From NCBI RefSeq assembly GCF_014930455.1, contig NZ_JAAIYO010000010.1:1-64000 (forward strand): a DNA stretch of 64,000 nucleotides, given 5' to 3'. Below the pieces are notes generated by a model. That model was not told where the DNA came from. It saw only the letters and a program-made list of their open reading frames with translations, and ran no database searches. The position numbers and the translations under genes are program-made. Positions 1-9,400 of this stretch are shown here, in pieces (the first letter of the stretch is position 1; every line of letters starts with the position of its first letter). The DNA is from Corallococcus soli. GTDB lineage: Bacteria > Myxococcota > Myxococcia > Myxococcales > Myxococcaceae.

Positions 1-2716
1 CGGAATGGCGGCGCGGCACGACGCGGTCCGGCGTGCGGAGGCGGGTGGCTTCGGGAGCATCAGCGACGCGCTGGGCACGGCGGTGCTGTCTCAGTTGCTG
101 GCGGGAGGCAAGCGGGGGACCGTGTGCGCCACGCCCATCGACTGGGACCGGCTCCAGTGGGAGATGCCGCTCGTCTCCCGCCTCCGTCCCAAGCGAAGCG
201 CGAGCACCGGTCCGACCCACTCCGAGCCGGCCTCCACGCATGTCTCCGCGGAGGAGTTGCTCGCGATTGTCCGGCAAGCCGCGACCGAACTCGTGGGCAG
301 GCCCATCGCGGATGATGCCTCCCTCCTGGAGAGCGGGCTGGATTCGCTTGGCAGCGTGTCGCTGCGCAACCGCCTTGCATCGCGTCTGGGCGTCGAGCTG
401 TCCTCTGCCTTCGTGCTCGAATGTCCGAGCGTGAGCGCGATGGTCCGCTACCTGTCGTCCCTGTCTCCTCGCGCGGCCTCTCGTCCGGTGCCGGCGGTGT
501 CTCACTCCCAGTTGCCGGTGCTTGTGATTGGGGCTGGCATTGGCGGGCTGAGCTTCGCCCGACAACTGGAGAAGGCCGGCACCTCCGTGGTCGTGATGGA
601 CGCCGCCGCGCGCGTCGGAGGGGTCTGGCAATCGCTGGCCAACGCTTCCTCCAAGTTGCAGATTGATTCGCCGGCCTATGACTTCGACAGCACGGCGATG
701 CCCTTGCCCGGTGACCACAGCTGGAAGACCAGCTTCCCGTCCCAGGCGGAGATCCTGACCGGCTGCCAGAGCATGGCGGCCGACCTGATGGGACCCGTGT
801 ATCTCGAAGCTCGGGTCCAGAGCGTGCGCAAGGTCGACCCGTCCGAATACGAGGTCACCTATTCGCGTGCCGGGCGAACGCAGCGCATGCGTGTCTCAGG
901 CGTGGCCGCGATGACAGGGGGACTCCACCGTCCCCGCCGTCACACGTTCCCAGGCGAGGAGGCGTTCGGCGGCCACATCGGGCTGGGCGTCGCCAACGAC
1001 ACACCACTGGAGCGCTTCCGCGGAGCCTCGGTGGTGATCGTCGGTCACGGCGCCTTCGCCGTGGAGAACATGCGCACCGCCCTTGAGAATGGCGCCAGGC
1101 ATGTGACCCTCTTGTGCCGCCAGCAGCACATGGTGCTCTCCACGTTCTGCAACTGGCTGCTCAATTCGAGCAAGGGGGTGATGCCCGTCTCCGACGTGGT
1201 CGACGTGATGCGCCCCTTCTACGCGGCCTGTGGCGTGGAGGTGCAGGACCTGCACTCCCTGGCGCGGGATGCGGCGGGCGAGTGGACGCTGGATCAGGCC
1301 ACGGTGCCGCCCGGCTCCGACCTCTATTTCCTGGCCCAGATGATGGGCAAGCTGCGCATCGTCGTCGGGGAGGCTGCTGGATTCACCTCCAACTCGGTGC
1401 TGACGCAGGACGGGCAGGAGCTCGCGGCGGAGGTCTTTCTCAAGTGCCTGGGCTCGCACACCGACGACTCGGTGCTGCTCGGGCTCTTTGGCGAGGGCAG
1501 CAGGGTGCAGGGGCTCTGGATCAACGGAGACCCCAACCTCATCACGTACAACGACGGCGCGCAGGTGCCGCGCAAGGTCAAGTCGCTGATGTGCGCCAGC
1601 TACGCGTTCTTCGTACAGGCCTTCGCGCCCGCCTACCTGCACTTCCGCGCCCACCCTGACGAGCACGCGCGCGCCCTGGCGCGCCTCACCTCCGCGACCC
1701 CAACGAGCACCGACGCCGAGCGCGTGCTCCTGGAGCTGTGGGACTTCCTGGAGCCGACAAAGCGCGTCCTGGCCGAGCGCACCCTTGAACTCCTTCCGTT
1801 CGACCGCTTCCAGGTCGAGCGCGAAAACGAGTGGGAGCGCTACAGCCGGATGCTGGGCGGCACCGGCGAGGAGGGCCTGGCGCTGTGGCAGCTGCTGCGC
1901 CCGACGCTGTCCCTGGTGCACCGCCGCAATCCCCAGGCTCCCGTCGAGATGCGAAGCCGACATCCGGTCCTGGGCTCGCTGTCCGTGTTCGTGCCGCGCA
2001 GCCAGCGGGTGCTGTTCCTCCCAGGCCAGGGAACCAATGCCCGCCTCGCCCGGACCCTGCTGGAGCGGACCGGCTGGATCGACCGCTCACGCCTGGATTT
2101 CGTCGTACCGGATGCTCCGTATGAGATGCCTGCCTTCACCAATGAGCTGCAGTTGGAACAGGTGGGGCTGAGCAACCTGGTGAGCGCCGGGCTCTACGAC
2201 AAGACGGCCCGCTATCGCGAGTGGCGCGCCGGCTTCGAGGCGCTCTATCAGCAGCACCATCACGGCAAGGCGATCAACGTGACGGATGTGGAGCGCGAAC
2301 AGTGGCGCGTGACGCTGGCGTATCTGCGGGAGATCGTGGAGCGCTACGGTCCCTTCGACGGCATCGCCGGCTTCTGTGAGGGCGCGGCGGTGGCGTCGGT
2401 GGCGCTGCACCTCCAGGCGCGGGGGGAGGACCACGGACTGGGCTCGGTTCGCTTCTTCATCGCCATGGCCCCGTGGCGCTCCCCGATGCACCAGCAGGAA
2501 GGCATGTTCCGCCCCGGCCAGCCCCTCAAGCTGCCCATGCTTCAGATCGTGGGCGACAACGACATGGACGTGTTTCTCGGGGCGGCGCCGCACTTCTATG
2601 CGGACTTCGCGGGCGCCAGTGAGTTCCGCCACCCGGGCCAGCACGTCTATCCCCCGCTGACGCCCGGCCTGGAGGTCAAGCTGCGCCAGTTGATCAACGC
2701 GAGCGCGGTGGCCTGA
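1..2716 (+). CDS. C-terminal part of a cis-AT-style type I PKS: KR tail-ACP-FAD monooxygenase-FSH1-like hydrolase
   Basis: Partial: the frame is open to the left edge, so the first ATG (position 5) is probably internal. Residues below count from that ATG. Residues 1-55 match the end of a KR domain (APIDW-like motif TPIDWDRLQW). Residues 80-150 are an ACP with ESGLDSL, Ser114, of the cis-AT style (GLDSL...LRNRL) unlike the trans-AT ACPs downstream. Residues 172-560 are a flavin-dependent monooxygenase: FAD motif GAGIGGL near 176 and a second nucleotide fold VGHGAFA near 348. Residues about 660-895 resemble FSH1-type alpha/beta hydrolases. The nucleophile elbow reads GFCEG with Cys791 in place of Ser; Asp near 850 (GDNDMD) and His880 (GQHVYP) complete a triad. 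Inferred role: finishing and releasing a polyketide with oxygenation. It is followed after 9 bp by a convergent gene, so it ends its operon. The rest of this PKS lies outside the window. Confidence 0.85.
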   Translation, partial: GMAARHDAVRRAEAGGFGSISDALGTAVLSQLLAGGKRGTVCATPIDWDRLQWEMPLVSRLRPKRSASTGPTHSEPASTHVSAEELLAIVRQAATELVGRPIADDASLLESGLDSLGSVSLRNRLASRLGVELSSAFVLECPSVSAMVRYLSSLSPRAASRPVPAVSHSQLPVLVIGAGIGGLSFARQLEKAGTSVVVMDAAARVGGVWQSLANASSKLQIDSPAYDFDSTAMPLPGDHSWKTSFPSQAEILTGCQSMAADLMGPVYLEARVQSVRKVDPSEYEVTYSRAGRTQRMRVSGVAAMTGGLHRPRRHTFPGEEAFGGHIGLGVANDTPLERFRGASVVIVGHGAFAVENMRTALENGARHVTLLCRQQHMVLSTFCNWLLNSSKGVMPVSDVVDVMRPFYAACGVEVQDLHSLARDAAGEWTLDQATVPPGSDLYFLAQMMGKLRIVVGEAAGFTSNSVLTQDGQELAAEVFLKCLGSHTDDSVLLGLFGEGSRVQGLWINGDPNLITYNDGAQVPRKVKSLMCASYAFFVQAFAPAYLHFRAHPDEHARALARLTSATPTSTDAERVLLELWDFLEPTKRVLAERTLELLPFDRFQVERENEWERYSRMLGGTGEEGLALWQLLRPTLSLVHRRNPQAPVEMRSRHPVLGSLSVFVPRSQRVLFLPGQGTNARLARTLLERTGWIDRSRLDFVVPDAPYEMPAFTNELQLEQVGLSNLVSAGLYDKTARYREWRAGFEALYQQHHHGKAINVTDVEREQWRVTLAYLREIVERYGPFDGIAGFCEGAAVASVALHLQARGEDHGLGSVRFFIAMAPWRSPMHQQEGMFRPGQPLKLPMLQIVGDNDMDVFLGAAPHFYADFAGASEFRHPGQHVYPPLTPGLEVKLRQLINASAVA

Positions 2717-2725
2717 GCGGAGGCC

Positions 2726-3265
2726 TCACCCGGCGAAGAGCTTGCGCACCTGCGCCGGGTCGGGACTTCCACCAAGTGGAAGTTGCAGGAAGGACTGGAG
2801 CTGCCACTTCTGCGTCCTGATGGCTTCCGGCACCACCGGCTTGGACCAGGGGGGATAGACGCGGATGGCGCGCTTGCCGCCCTGGTGGGCGCGGGACATG
2901 ACCCCCTTGTCCACCAGGGTCTTCTGGGTGAACACGAACTGGCCGCGGTGCTCCGCGTCGCCCACGCTCACCACGACGAAGGCCACGCCGTCGTCCCTGT
3001 CGAGTGGCGCGATCTCCCCTTCGGGCACGGGCCGCTTCCACAGCGTCACGAACTGCCCGACCTTGGTGGGGGTCGTCTTGGCCACGCGGAAGACGATGGG
3101 GCGACCGTCGAGCGCGAAGCGGCAGGCGCCATACTCGGCGCTCTCTTCTTCGCGCAGCGCCGGGGTGGTGACGTTCATCCCGGCCGGCGCGTAGGCCTCC
3201 CGGAGGGCGGTCAGGAGATCGTGGGGGAGATGCCCCAGGGCGGGGTCGACCAGGTGTGCGCTCAT
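2726..3265 (-). CDS. MepB family protein
   Basis: A 179-residue protein matching the MepB family, named after the third gene of the Staphylococcus aureus mepRAB operon; the molecular function is unknown. Family hallmarks are visible: the EEESAEYGACRF stretch near residue 40, KTTPTKVGQFVTLWKR near residue 65, GQFVFTQKTLVDKGVMS near 110 and RVYPPW followed by TQKWQL near 140-155. Start chosen at the ATG (complement of 3263-3265) because a GAGGAG ribosome site lies about 8 bases upstream; an in-frame ATG 27 codons earlier exists but lacks such a site, and the chosen length fits the family. It runs convergently to the PKS on its left and lies 107 bp downstream of the methyltransferase, perhaps in the same transcript. 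No link to the polyketide pathway is evident. Confidence 0.85.
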   Translation of the reverse strand: MSAHLVDPALGHLPHDLLTALREAYAPAGMNVTTPALREEESAEYGACRFALDGRPIVFRVAKTTPTKVGQFVTLWKRPVPEGEIAPLDRDDGVAFVVVSVGDAEHRGQFVFTQKTLVDKGVMSRAHQGGKRAIRVYPPWSKPVVPEAIRTQKWQLQSFLQLPLGGSPDPAQVRKLFAG

Positions 3266-3372
3266 GAGGGGGCTCCTCGGCGGATGGACTTCTTGTTTAG
3301 CCTCTTCGAAGCCCTTGGCCAGGATCTGGACGTGCTCGTCAGCCATGGCCTTGAGGAGGCCTGCCCGGCCGC

Positions 3373-4041
3373 TCACCCCAGGGGCGCGACGCGCTTGACG
3401 CCGGAGGCCCCGCCATATGACGACAGCATGTATTCGGCCTTCTCGAAGCGCTCGAGCTCCGCGTGCATCCGCCGGAAGACGGCGCCCGCGTTGTGGTGGC
3501 CTTCGTGGCTGCCGCCGTAGTCGCGCGACAGCCAGACCGTCAGCGGGTTGAAGAGGGCCTTCCAGCCGGTGGCCAGCTGCATGTCTCCGACGAGCACCAG
3601 GCCGCCGGGACGCACGCTGTTCCACAGGCGCTGATAGGCCTCCTGCCAGTGGGGGATGATGGACAGCCCCAGCGTGCACACGCCCGCGTCGAACTGCGTG
3701 GCGCCGTGCTCCCTCCAGTTGAAGCGCGTGACGTCCGCGTGCTTCAGCTCCACGTTGCGCCACCCCGCCTTCTCCACCCGCTCCCGCGCCAACGCGAGCA
3801 TGTCGTCGGAGAAGTCCACCCCCAGGATGTGTCCTTCCGGCCCCACCTTCTCCATCAGGAACGGCAGGTCCTTGCCCGAGCCGCAGCAGACGACGAGGAC
3901 ACGATCGCCCCGGCGCAACCCGGTCCGCCGGAAATAATCAGCCTTCGCGTCGTTGAAGACTCCGGGGAGCTTCGCCTCGTAGGCCCCGGCGCGCTGCCCC
4001 GCGTAGAGGAACGCCACCTGAATGTTTCTCTCCCCGTTCAT
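3373..4041 (-). CDS. class I SAM-dependent methyltransferase (UbiE/small-molecule type)
   Basis: A 222-residue cytoplasmic Rossmann-fold methyltransferase. Motif I is VLVVCCGSGKD (residues 48-58), the acidic residue after strand 2 is Asp76 (GVDFS), HADV near 101-104 is the adenine-side motif, and RPGGLVLVGD (144-153) is the post-strand-5 motif. The substrate cannot be told from sequence; lipid or quinone methyltransferases and natural-product tailoring enzymes share this fold. It is divergent from the trans-AT PKS genes across a 566-bp control region, which makes a role in the same pathway possible but unproven. The ribosome site before the ATG is weak. Confidence 0.82.
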   Translation of the reverse strand: MNGERNIQVAFLYAGQRAGAYEAKLPGVFNDAKADYFRRTGLRRGDRVLVVCCGSGKDLPFLMEKVGPEGHILGVDFSDDMLALARERVEKAGWRNVELKHADVTRFNWREHGATQFDAGVCTLGLSIIPHWQEAYQRLWNSVRPGGLVLVGDMQLATGWKALFNPLTVWLSRDYGGSHEGHHNAGAVFRRMHAELERFEKAEYMLSSYGGASGVKRVAPLG

Positions 4042-4175
4042 GAAGCCCTGTCAGGATGGTCCAGAATGTGGACTGCAAGGATGGCAACTTTTACTGTTAA
4101 AGAGGAGAATCTACGAATTAGTTTGGCTTTCTCATTTCTCGCGAATTTAAGTCAGAACGGATCTTCCGGCTTCTA

Positions 4176-4202
4176 TTGATCTTGGCCGGTAAGCGTCATA
4201 AT
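4176..4202 (+). promoter_or_regulatory. candidate sigma70-like promoter for the trans-AT PKS operon
   Basis: TTGATC (4176-4181, four of six to the -35 consensus) and CATAAT (4197-4202, five of six to the -10 consensus) lie in the AT-rich core, with a 15-bp spacer that is shorter than ideal. It points toward the PKS genes and would give a leader of about 400 nt before 4608. Identified by eye only. Confidence 0.3.
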
Positions 4203-4220
4203 TAAGAATCCGTTAAGAAT
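4202..4220. repeat. direct repeat TTAAGAAT x2 with 11-bp period (possible operator)
   Basis: TTAAGAAT occurs at 4202-4209 and again at 4213-4220, one helical turn apart on the same face of the DNA, overlapping the end of the candidate -10 box. Direct half-sites with 11-bp spacing are typical of OmpR/PhoB-family response regulators. The repeat is seen directly; its use as an operator is inferred. Confidence 0.4.
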
Positions 4221-4297
4221 GGTTTCCTGAAGAGAGAATTTTCCGTCGGGCTTGTCGAAGTACCAGGGGGCGGCTGGGCAAGCTCGCGGGAATCCAC

Positions 4298-4591
4298 ATG
4301 ACGGGGTGGAGGCTGTTCGCCGTGCCTTTTCCGAAGGGTGTGCTGCTACTCGCGGGGTGCTTGGACGTGGACTTCTTGTTGCCGGACCCGCGGGACCTGG
4401 ACGGCTGGCGCTGCGAACGGGCGGGACCTTCGACGTCGGCGGCTCCGTGCCGGGCAGGCCCGGTGCCTCCGGAACGGCCGCCGGGTGATCGCCTGTCGGA
4501 CCGTTTGCGCATGCTGCCGGACGCGCCCCGTATCGAGAGCTGGACTGCCCAGGGGGCGCTGAAGCAGCCCGCCCTCGCGAACCACCGCTGA
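4298..4591 (+). CDS. possible small lipoprotein-like ORF upstream of the PKS
   Basis: A 97-codon ORF ending 16 bp before the PKS start. The N-terminus has a short hydrophobic run ending in LLLAGC (Cys21), which resembles a lipobox, but the charged n-region is weak. The remainder is Pro/Arg-rich with no recognised domain. Third positions are mostly G/C, though less strictly than in the PKS genes, and no good ribosome site precedes the ATG. It may equally be untranslated leader. No homologue recognised. Confidence 0.22.
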   Translation: MTGWRLFAVPFPKGVLLLAGCLDVDFLLPDPRDLDGWRCERAGPSTSAAPCRAGPVPPERPPGDRLSDRLRMLPDAPRIESWTAQGALKQPALANHR

Positions 4592-4607
4592 GCCTGGAGA
4601 CATCACC

Positions 4608-6400
4608 ATGTTGGTTCAGAGACTGGAGTCTCAGGTCCGCCGTGTGCCCGGGCGCACGGCGATTGTCTTCGGTGAGCAGCAGATCACCTTCGCGAGCCTG
4701 TGGGCGGACATCACCGCGCTGGGCGCGTCGCTGGCGAAGCTGGGCGTGGGGCCCGGCACGTCGGTGGCCGCGCTCGTGGACAACCGCCCCGAATTCATCA
4801 CGCTCTTCTTCGCCGTGGCCCTGCGGGGCGCGACGTTGGTGCCGCTCAACCCCGCATCGAAGGAGAGCGAGCTCATCTTCTTCCTGCGCGTGAGCGGCGC
4901 CAGCCAGGTGCTGACGGACGGAGATCACCTGGCGCTGTGCGAGCGCACCTGCGCGCAGCTGGCCCACCGGCCGGGGCTCATCACCCTGGGCGTGGAGGGC
5001 CACGCCGCCCCGCGCTACGAGACCCTGCTGCGCGAAGGGGCCGAGGACGCCGCGAAGGCGTCAGGGCCGCGCGTGGAGCACGACGGGCCGCTGGTGTGCC
5101 TGTTCTCGTCGGGCTCCACCGGCAAGCCCAAGCGCGTGCTGCGCACCCAGCGCAACTACCTCTTCGAGCTGGACGGATTCCAGGCGCTCACGAACGTGTC
5201 CGCCAAGGACCGCGTGCTGTGCTCCATTCCGCTGTACCACTCGCACGGCATCGGCAGCTGCATCCTGCCCAGCCTGTGCGTGGGCGCGCCGCTCATCATC
5301 CTGGAGCCGGTGTCGTCGCGCACGGGCGAAGGGGACGTGCTCTTCCTCCAGAAGCTGCACCGGATGGTGGAGCTCATCCGCGCCGAGCGCATCACCCTGT
5401 TCCCCAGCATCCCCTACGTGCTGCGCGCGATGGCGGAGGACCCGGAGCTGGACGGCAAGGCGCTCGCGTCGGTGCGGCTGTGCTTCTCGTCGGGCAACTT
5501 CCTGGCGCCCTCCGTGTATGAGGCGTTCCTCGCGAAGTTCAGCCTGCCCATCCGGCAGATCTACGGCTGCTCCGAGGGCGGCGCCGTCGCCATCAACATG
5601 GCGAAGGGGCGCAAGTTCGAGCCCCCTTCCGTGGGCCGGCCGCTGCCGGGCATCGAGCTGCGGCTGGTGGACGATGAGGACAAGCCGGTCCCCGTCGGCA
5701 CCGTGGGCGAGGTGATGATCCGCAGTGAAGGCCTGACGGCCGGCTACGCGGACCTGCCGGAGCTGACGGCGGAGGCCTTCCGCGACGGCTTCTTCCGCTC
5801 GGGCGACCTGGGCGTGATGAACCGCGACGGGCGCCTCACCATCACCGGCCGCAAGAAGCTGCTCATCGACACGGGCGGCAAGAAGGTGGACCCGTTCGAA
5901 GTGGAGGCCGTGCTCACCCAGCACCCGCTGGTGAGCGAGGCGGTGGTGCTGGGCGTGCCGGTGCCGTCCGGCAATGAGATCATCAAGGCCGTCGTCGTCA
6001 CCCGCGGGCCCTGCGACAAGGCCGTGCTTTCGGCCTGGTGCCTGGAGCACCTGTCCGACTTCAAGGTCCCGAAGATCATCGAGCTGCGCGACCGCATCCC
6101 CAAGAGCCCCACCGGGAAGATCCTCCGCAAGGAGATGCTCTCCCAGGCGAGCGTGGTGGACGAGCTGCGCACGCTGATGTTCGGCATCCTGCGCCAGGGG
6201 CTCGCCGCCACGGACCGCGAGCGCACGTCGTTCCAGAGCTTCGGCATCGACTCGATCACCATCGTCGAGCTGAACGCGATGCTGGAGGAGCACTTCGGCC
6301 CGCTGCCCAAGACGCTCTTCTTCGAACACGACAACTTCGCGGACCTGCTGGACTACCTGCGCAAGACGCACCCGGAGCGGTTCGCCGCGCTGGTCGCGGA
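4608..6400 (+). other. loading module: acyl-AMP ligase (AL)-ACP1
   Basis: Residues 1-510 are an ANL-superfamily adenylating enzyme with the phosphate-binding motif FSSGSTGKPKR (166-176) and the C-terminal PTGK near 501. ACP1 follows, with Ser549 in FGIDSI. The domain should activate a free carboxylic acid with ATP and load it on ACP1. The starter acid cannot be read from the sequence. Confidence 0.9.
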
Positions 6401-9400
6401 GCTGGGCGCTAACGAGGCGCCCGCCGCTCCGACGCCGGCCCCTGCCGCGCCCGTGACGGCCCCGCCCGTGGTGGCCACCGGGGCCCCCCTGGCGCAGGCC
6501 CCGAAGGCGGAGGACGTGCCCTCCGACGCCATCGCCATCGTGGGCATCTCCGGGCGCTACCCCCAGGCCGCGACGCTGGAGGCGTTCTGGAAGCTGCTGG
6601 CGGAGGGCCGCGACTGCGTCGTGGAGATCCCCCAGGAGCGGTGGGACCACACGCGCTACTACGACGCCCAGCGGGGCGCCACGGGCAAGACGTACGCGAA
6701 GTGGGGCGGCTTCCTGGACGGCGTGGATCAGTTCGACGCGGCCCTGTTCGAGGTGTCGCCGCGCGAAGCGGAGGTGATGGATCCGCAGGAGCGCCTGTTC
6801 CTGGAGACCGCGTGGACGGCGCTGGAGGACGCGGGCTATCCGCGCTCGGCGTTCGTCGGCGGCCGGGACGCGCGCAACCCGGTGGGCGTGTTCGTGGGCG
6901 TGATGTGGGGCGAGTACCAGCTGCTGGGCGCGGAGGACATGGCGCGCGGGCAGCCGGGGCGCTCACCCAAGGCGCACTACTGGTCCATCGCCAACCGCGT
7001 CTCCTACTTCTTCAACCTGCACGGCCCCAGCATGGCCGTGGACACCGCGTGCTCCTCTTCGCTCACCGCCATCCATCTGGCGTGCGACAGCCTGCGGGCC
7101 GGCGAGTGCGAGCTGGCCCTCGCGGGCGGCGTGAACCTGTCGCTGCACCCGGCCAAGTACCTGAAGATGGCGGATGATCAGTTCGCCTCCAGCGACGGCC
7201 GCTGCCGCAGCTTCGGCGCGGGCGGGGACGGCTACGTGCCTGGCGAGGGCGTGGGCGCGGTCGTGCTCAAGCGCCTGGACACGGCGCTGCGCGACGGCGA
7301 CCCCATCCATGCCGTCATCCGTGCCACCGCCATCAACCACGGCGGCAGGACGCGCGGCTTCACGGTGCCCAGCCCCCAGGCTCAGGGCAACGTCGTCGCC
7401 CGCGCCTTCGAGAAGGCGGGCGTGTCGCCGGAGACCGTCTCCTACATCGAGGCGCATGGCACCGGCACGTCGCTGGGCGACCCCATTGAAATCCGGGGCC
7501 TGGGCTTCGTCTTCGAGCGGGCCACGGAGCGCAAGCAGTTCTGCGCCATTGGTTCGGTGAAGTCGAACATCGGCCACCTGGAGGCGGCGGCGGGCATCGC
7601 GGGCCTCACCAAGCTGGTGCTCCAGCTCCAGCACGGACAGCTCGCGCCGTCCCTGCACGCGGCCGAACCCAATCCGCACATCGACTTCGCGGCCACGCCG
7701 TTCGCCCTCCAGCGCGAGCTGGGCGTCTGGAAGCGGCCCACCGTGGTGGTGGACGGGGTCGCGCGCGAGCTGCCCCGTCGCGCGGGCCTGAGCTCGTTCG
7801 GAGCGGGTGGCGCCAACGCGCACCTGCTCGTCGAGGAGGCGCCGAGGCGCGCTCCTCCGGAGGCCACGTCGGGCCCGGTGCTGGTGGTGCTGAGCGCGCG
7901 CTCGGTGGCCCAGTTGAAGGGCTCCGCGCGGGCGCTGCGCGACTTCCTGGGGGCCGGAGGGGTGAAGCCCGGCCTGCGGGAGCTGGCGTACACGCTCCAG
8001 GCAGGCCGTGAGGCCCTGGAGGAGCGGCTGGCCGTCGTCGTGGAGGATGTGGCCGAGCTGCTGCGCGAACTCACGGCGGTGGTGGAAGGCACCGCGCCGG
8101 GAGCACGGACGTGGCGCGGCCGGGCTCCGGTCCCGGCGGGGCAGGGGGAGGTGTCGCTCGACGCCCTGCCCACCGACGTCGAGGGACTGTCGGCGCTGGC
8201 GCGGCAGTGGGCGGCGGGCTCGCGGGTGGCGTGGGCTTCGCTGTACGGCGCGGCGCGCCCCCAGCGCGTGTCGCTGCCGACGTACGTGTTCGACCGTCAG
8301 TCGTTCTGGGTGCGCCGCGCGCCGGAGACCCTGGCGCCGGTGCCCGCGCCCCGGACGGCGCTGCATCCGCTGCTGGAGCGCTTCAGCTCGCGGCTGGGTG
8401 AGCAGCGCTTCTCCACGCGCCTGTCCCAGGACGCGTGGTTCCTGCGCGATCACCGCATCGACGGAGAGCGCGTGCTCCCCGCCGCGGCCATGCTGGAGAT
8501 GGCGCGGGCCGCGGGCTCGCTGTCGGGCGAGGGCGAGGTGCGCGCCCTGACGGACGTGTCGTTCCTTCAGCCGGTCGTCGTCCCGGAGTCGGGCCGCGAG
8601 CTGCACGTTCGCCTGGTGCCTGGAGCCGCGCCGGGCAGCATCCGCTTCGAGATCCTCACCGTGGCGGATGACGGTGAGCGGCTGCTGCATGCGCGCGGCC
8701 GGCTGGAGGTGTCCTCGACGGAGCCCGAGTCCTCCGTGCTGGAGCTGGCGGCGGTGCGGGCCCGGGCCCGGCCTTCGCTGACGCCCACCGCGCTCTACGC
8801 CCGCTTCACCGAGAAGCAGCTCGCGTACGGGCCGACGTTCCAGGTCGTGAACGGGCTGTGGCGTGACGGCGACGCGGTGCTGGCCCTGCTGGAGCTGACC
8901 CCGGAGGTCGCCGGGAGCGCCACGGCGTTCGGCCTCCAGCCGGCGCTGCTGGACGGCGCGCTCCAGGCCCTCCAGGGCTTCTTCGACACCTACGCGGAGA
9001 CGCTGGTGCCGGTGTCGCTGGATCGGCTGCGCGTCCTCGCGCCGCTGGGCACGCGCTGCTTCGTGTACCTGACGCCCTCGCGCGACGAAGCCGTCCGCCG
9101 CGCGGCGGGGGTGCACCGCCATGACCTGGTGCTCGCCCGCGAGGACGGCACGGTGGTGGCCACGCTGTCCGGCGTGACGCTGAAGGCCTGGCGGCGTGAG
9201 ACGTCCGCGGCGCTCGGCGTGTACCGGGCGGAGTGGCGGGCCGCGTCCCCTGTCGGCGGCGACAGCGCGTCGCTTCCGGCGGACACGGTGCTGGTGGAGG
9301 CCGGGGAGGGCACGCTGGATGCGCTGGCGAAGGGGCGCAAGGACGTCCTCTTCCTGCGCGCGGGGCAGGCGCTGCCCCAACTGGACGGGCGGGTCCTCCA

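Larger units (their letters stand above)
4042..4607. other. divergent intergenic control region with an AT-rich core
   Basis: 566 bp between the minus-strand methyltransferase and the first trans-AT PKS gene. Roughly 4075-4245 is far more AT-rich than anything else in the window (TTTTACTGTTAAAG, AATTTAAG, CATAATTAAG), as expected for a promoter region in a GC-rich genome. It holds a promoter-like pair and an 11-bp-spaced direct repeat (listed separately). The rest, about 4250-4607, returns to normal GC and may encode a small protein (4298-4591) or be a long 5' leader. No terminator or RNA gene was recognised. Confidence 0.6.

Noticed and set aside
3266-3763. Upstream extension of the MepB frame to 3763
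   Set aside because: It overlaps the methyltransferase coding region in another frame and reads as Arg/Ala-rich noise; the ATG at 3265 has a good ribosome site and gives the usual family length.
4096-4104. AAGAGGAGA, a near-perfect ribosome site in the AT-rich region
   Set aside because: No ATG or GTG follows at a useful distance; the nearest TTG is too far and would code only 18 residues.
2783-4179. Plus-strand open frames at 2783-3520 and 3463-4179
   Set aside because: They are antisense to the MepB and methyltransferase genes, whose minus-strand products have clear family motifs.
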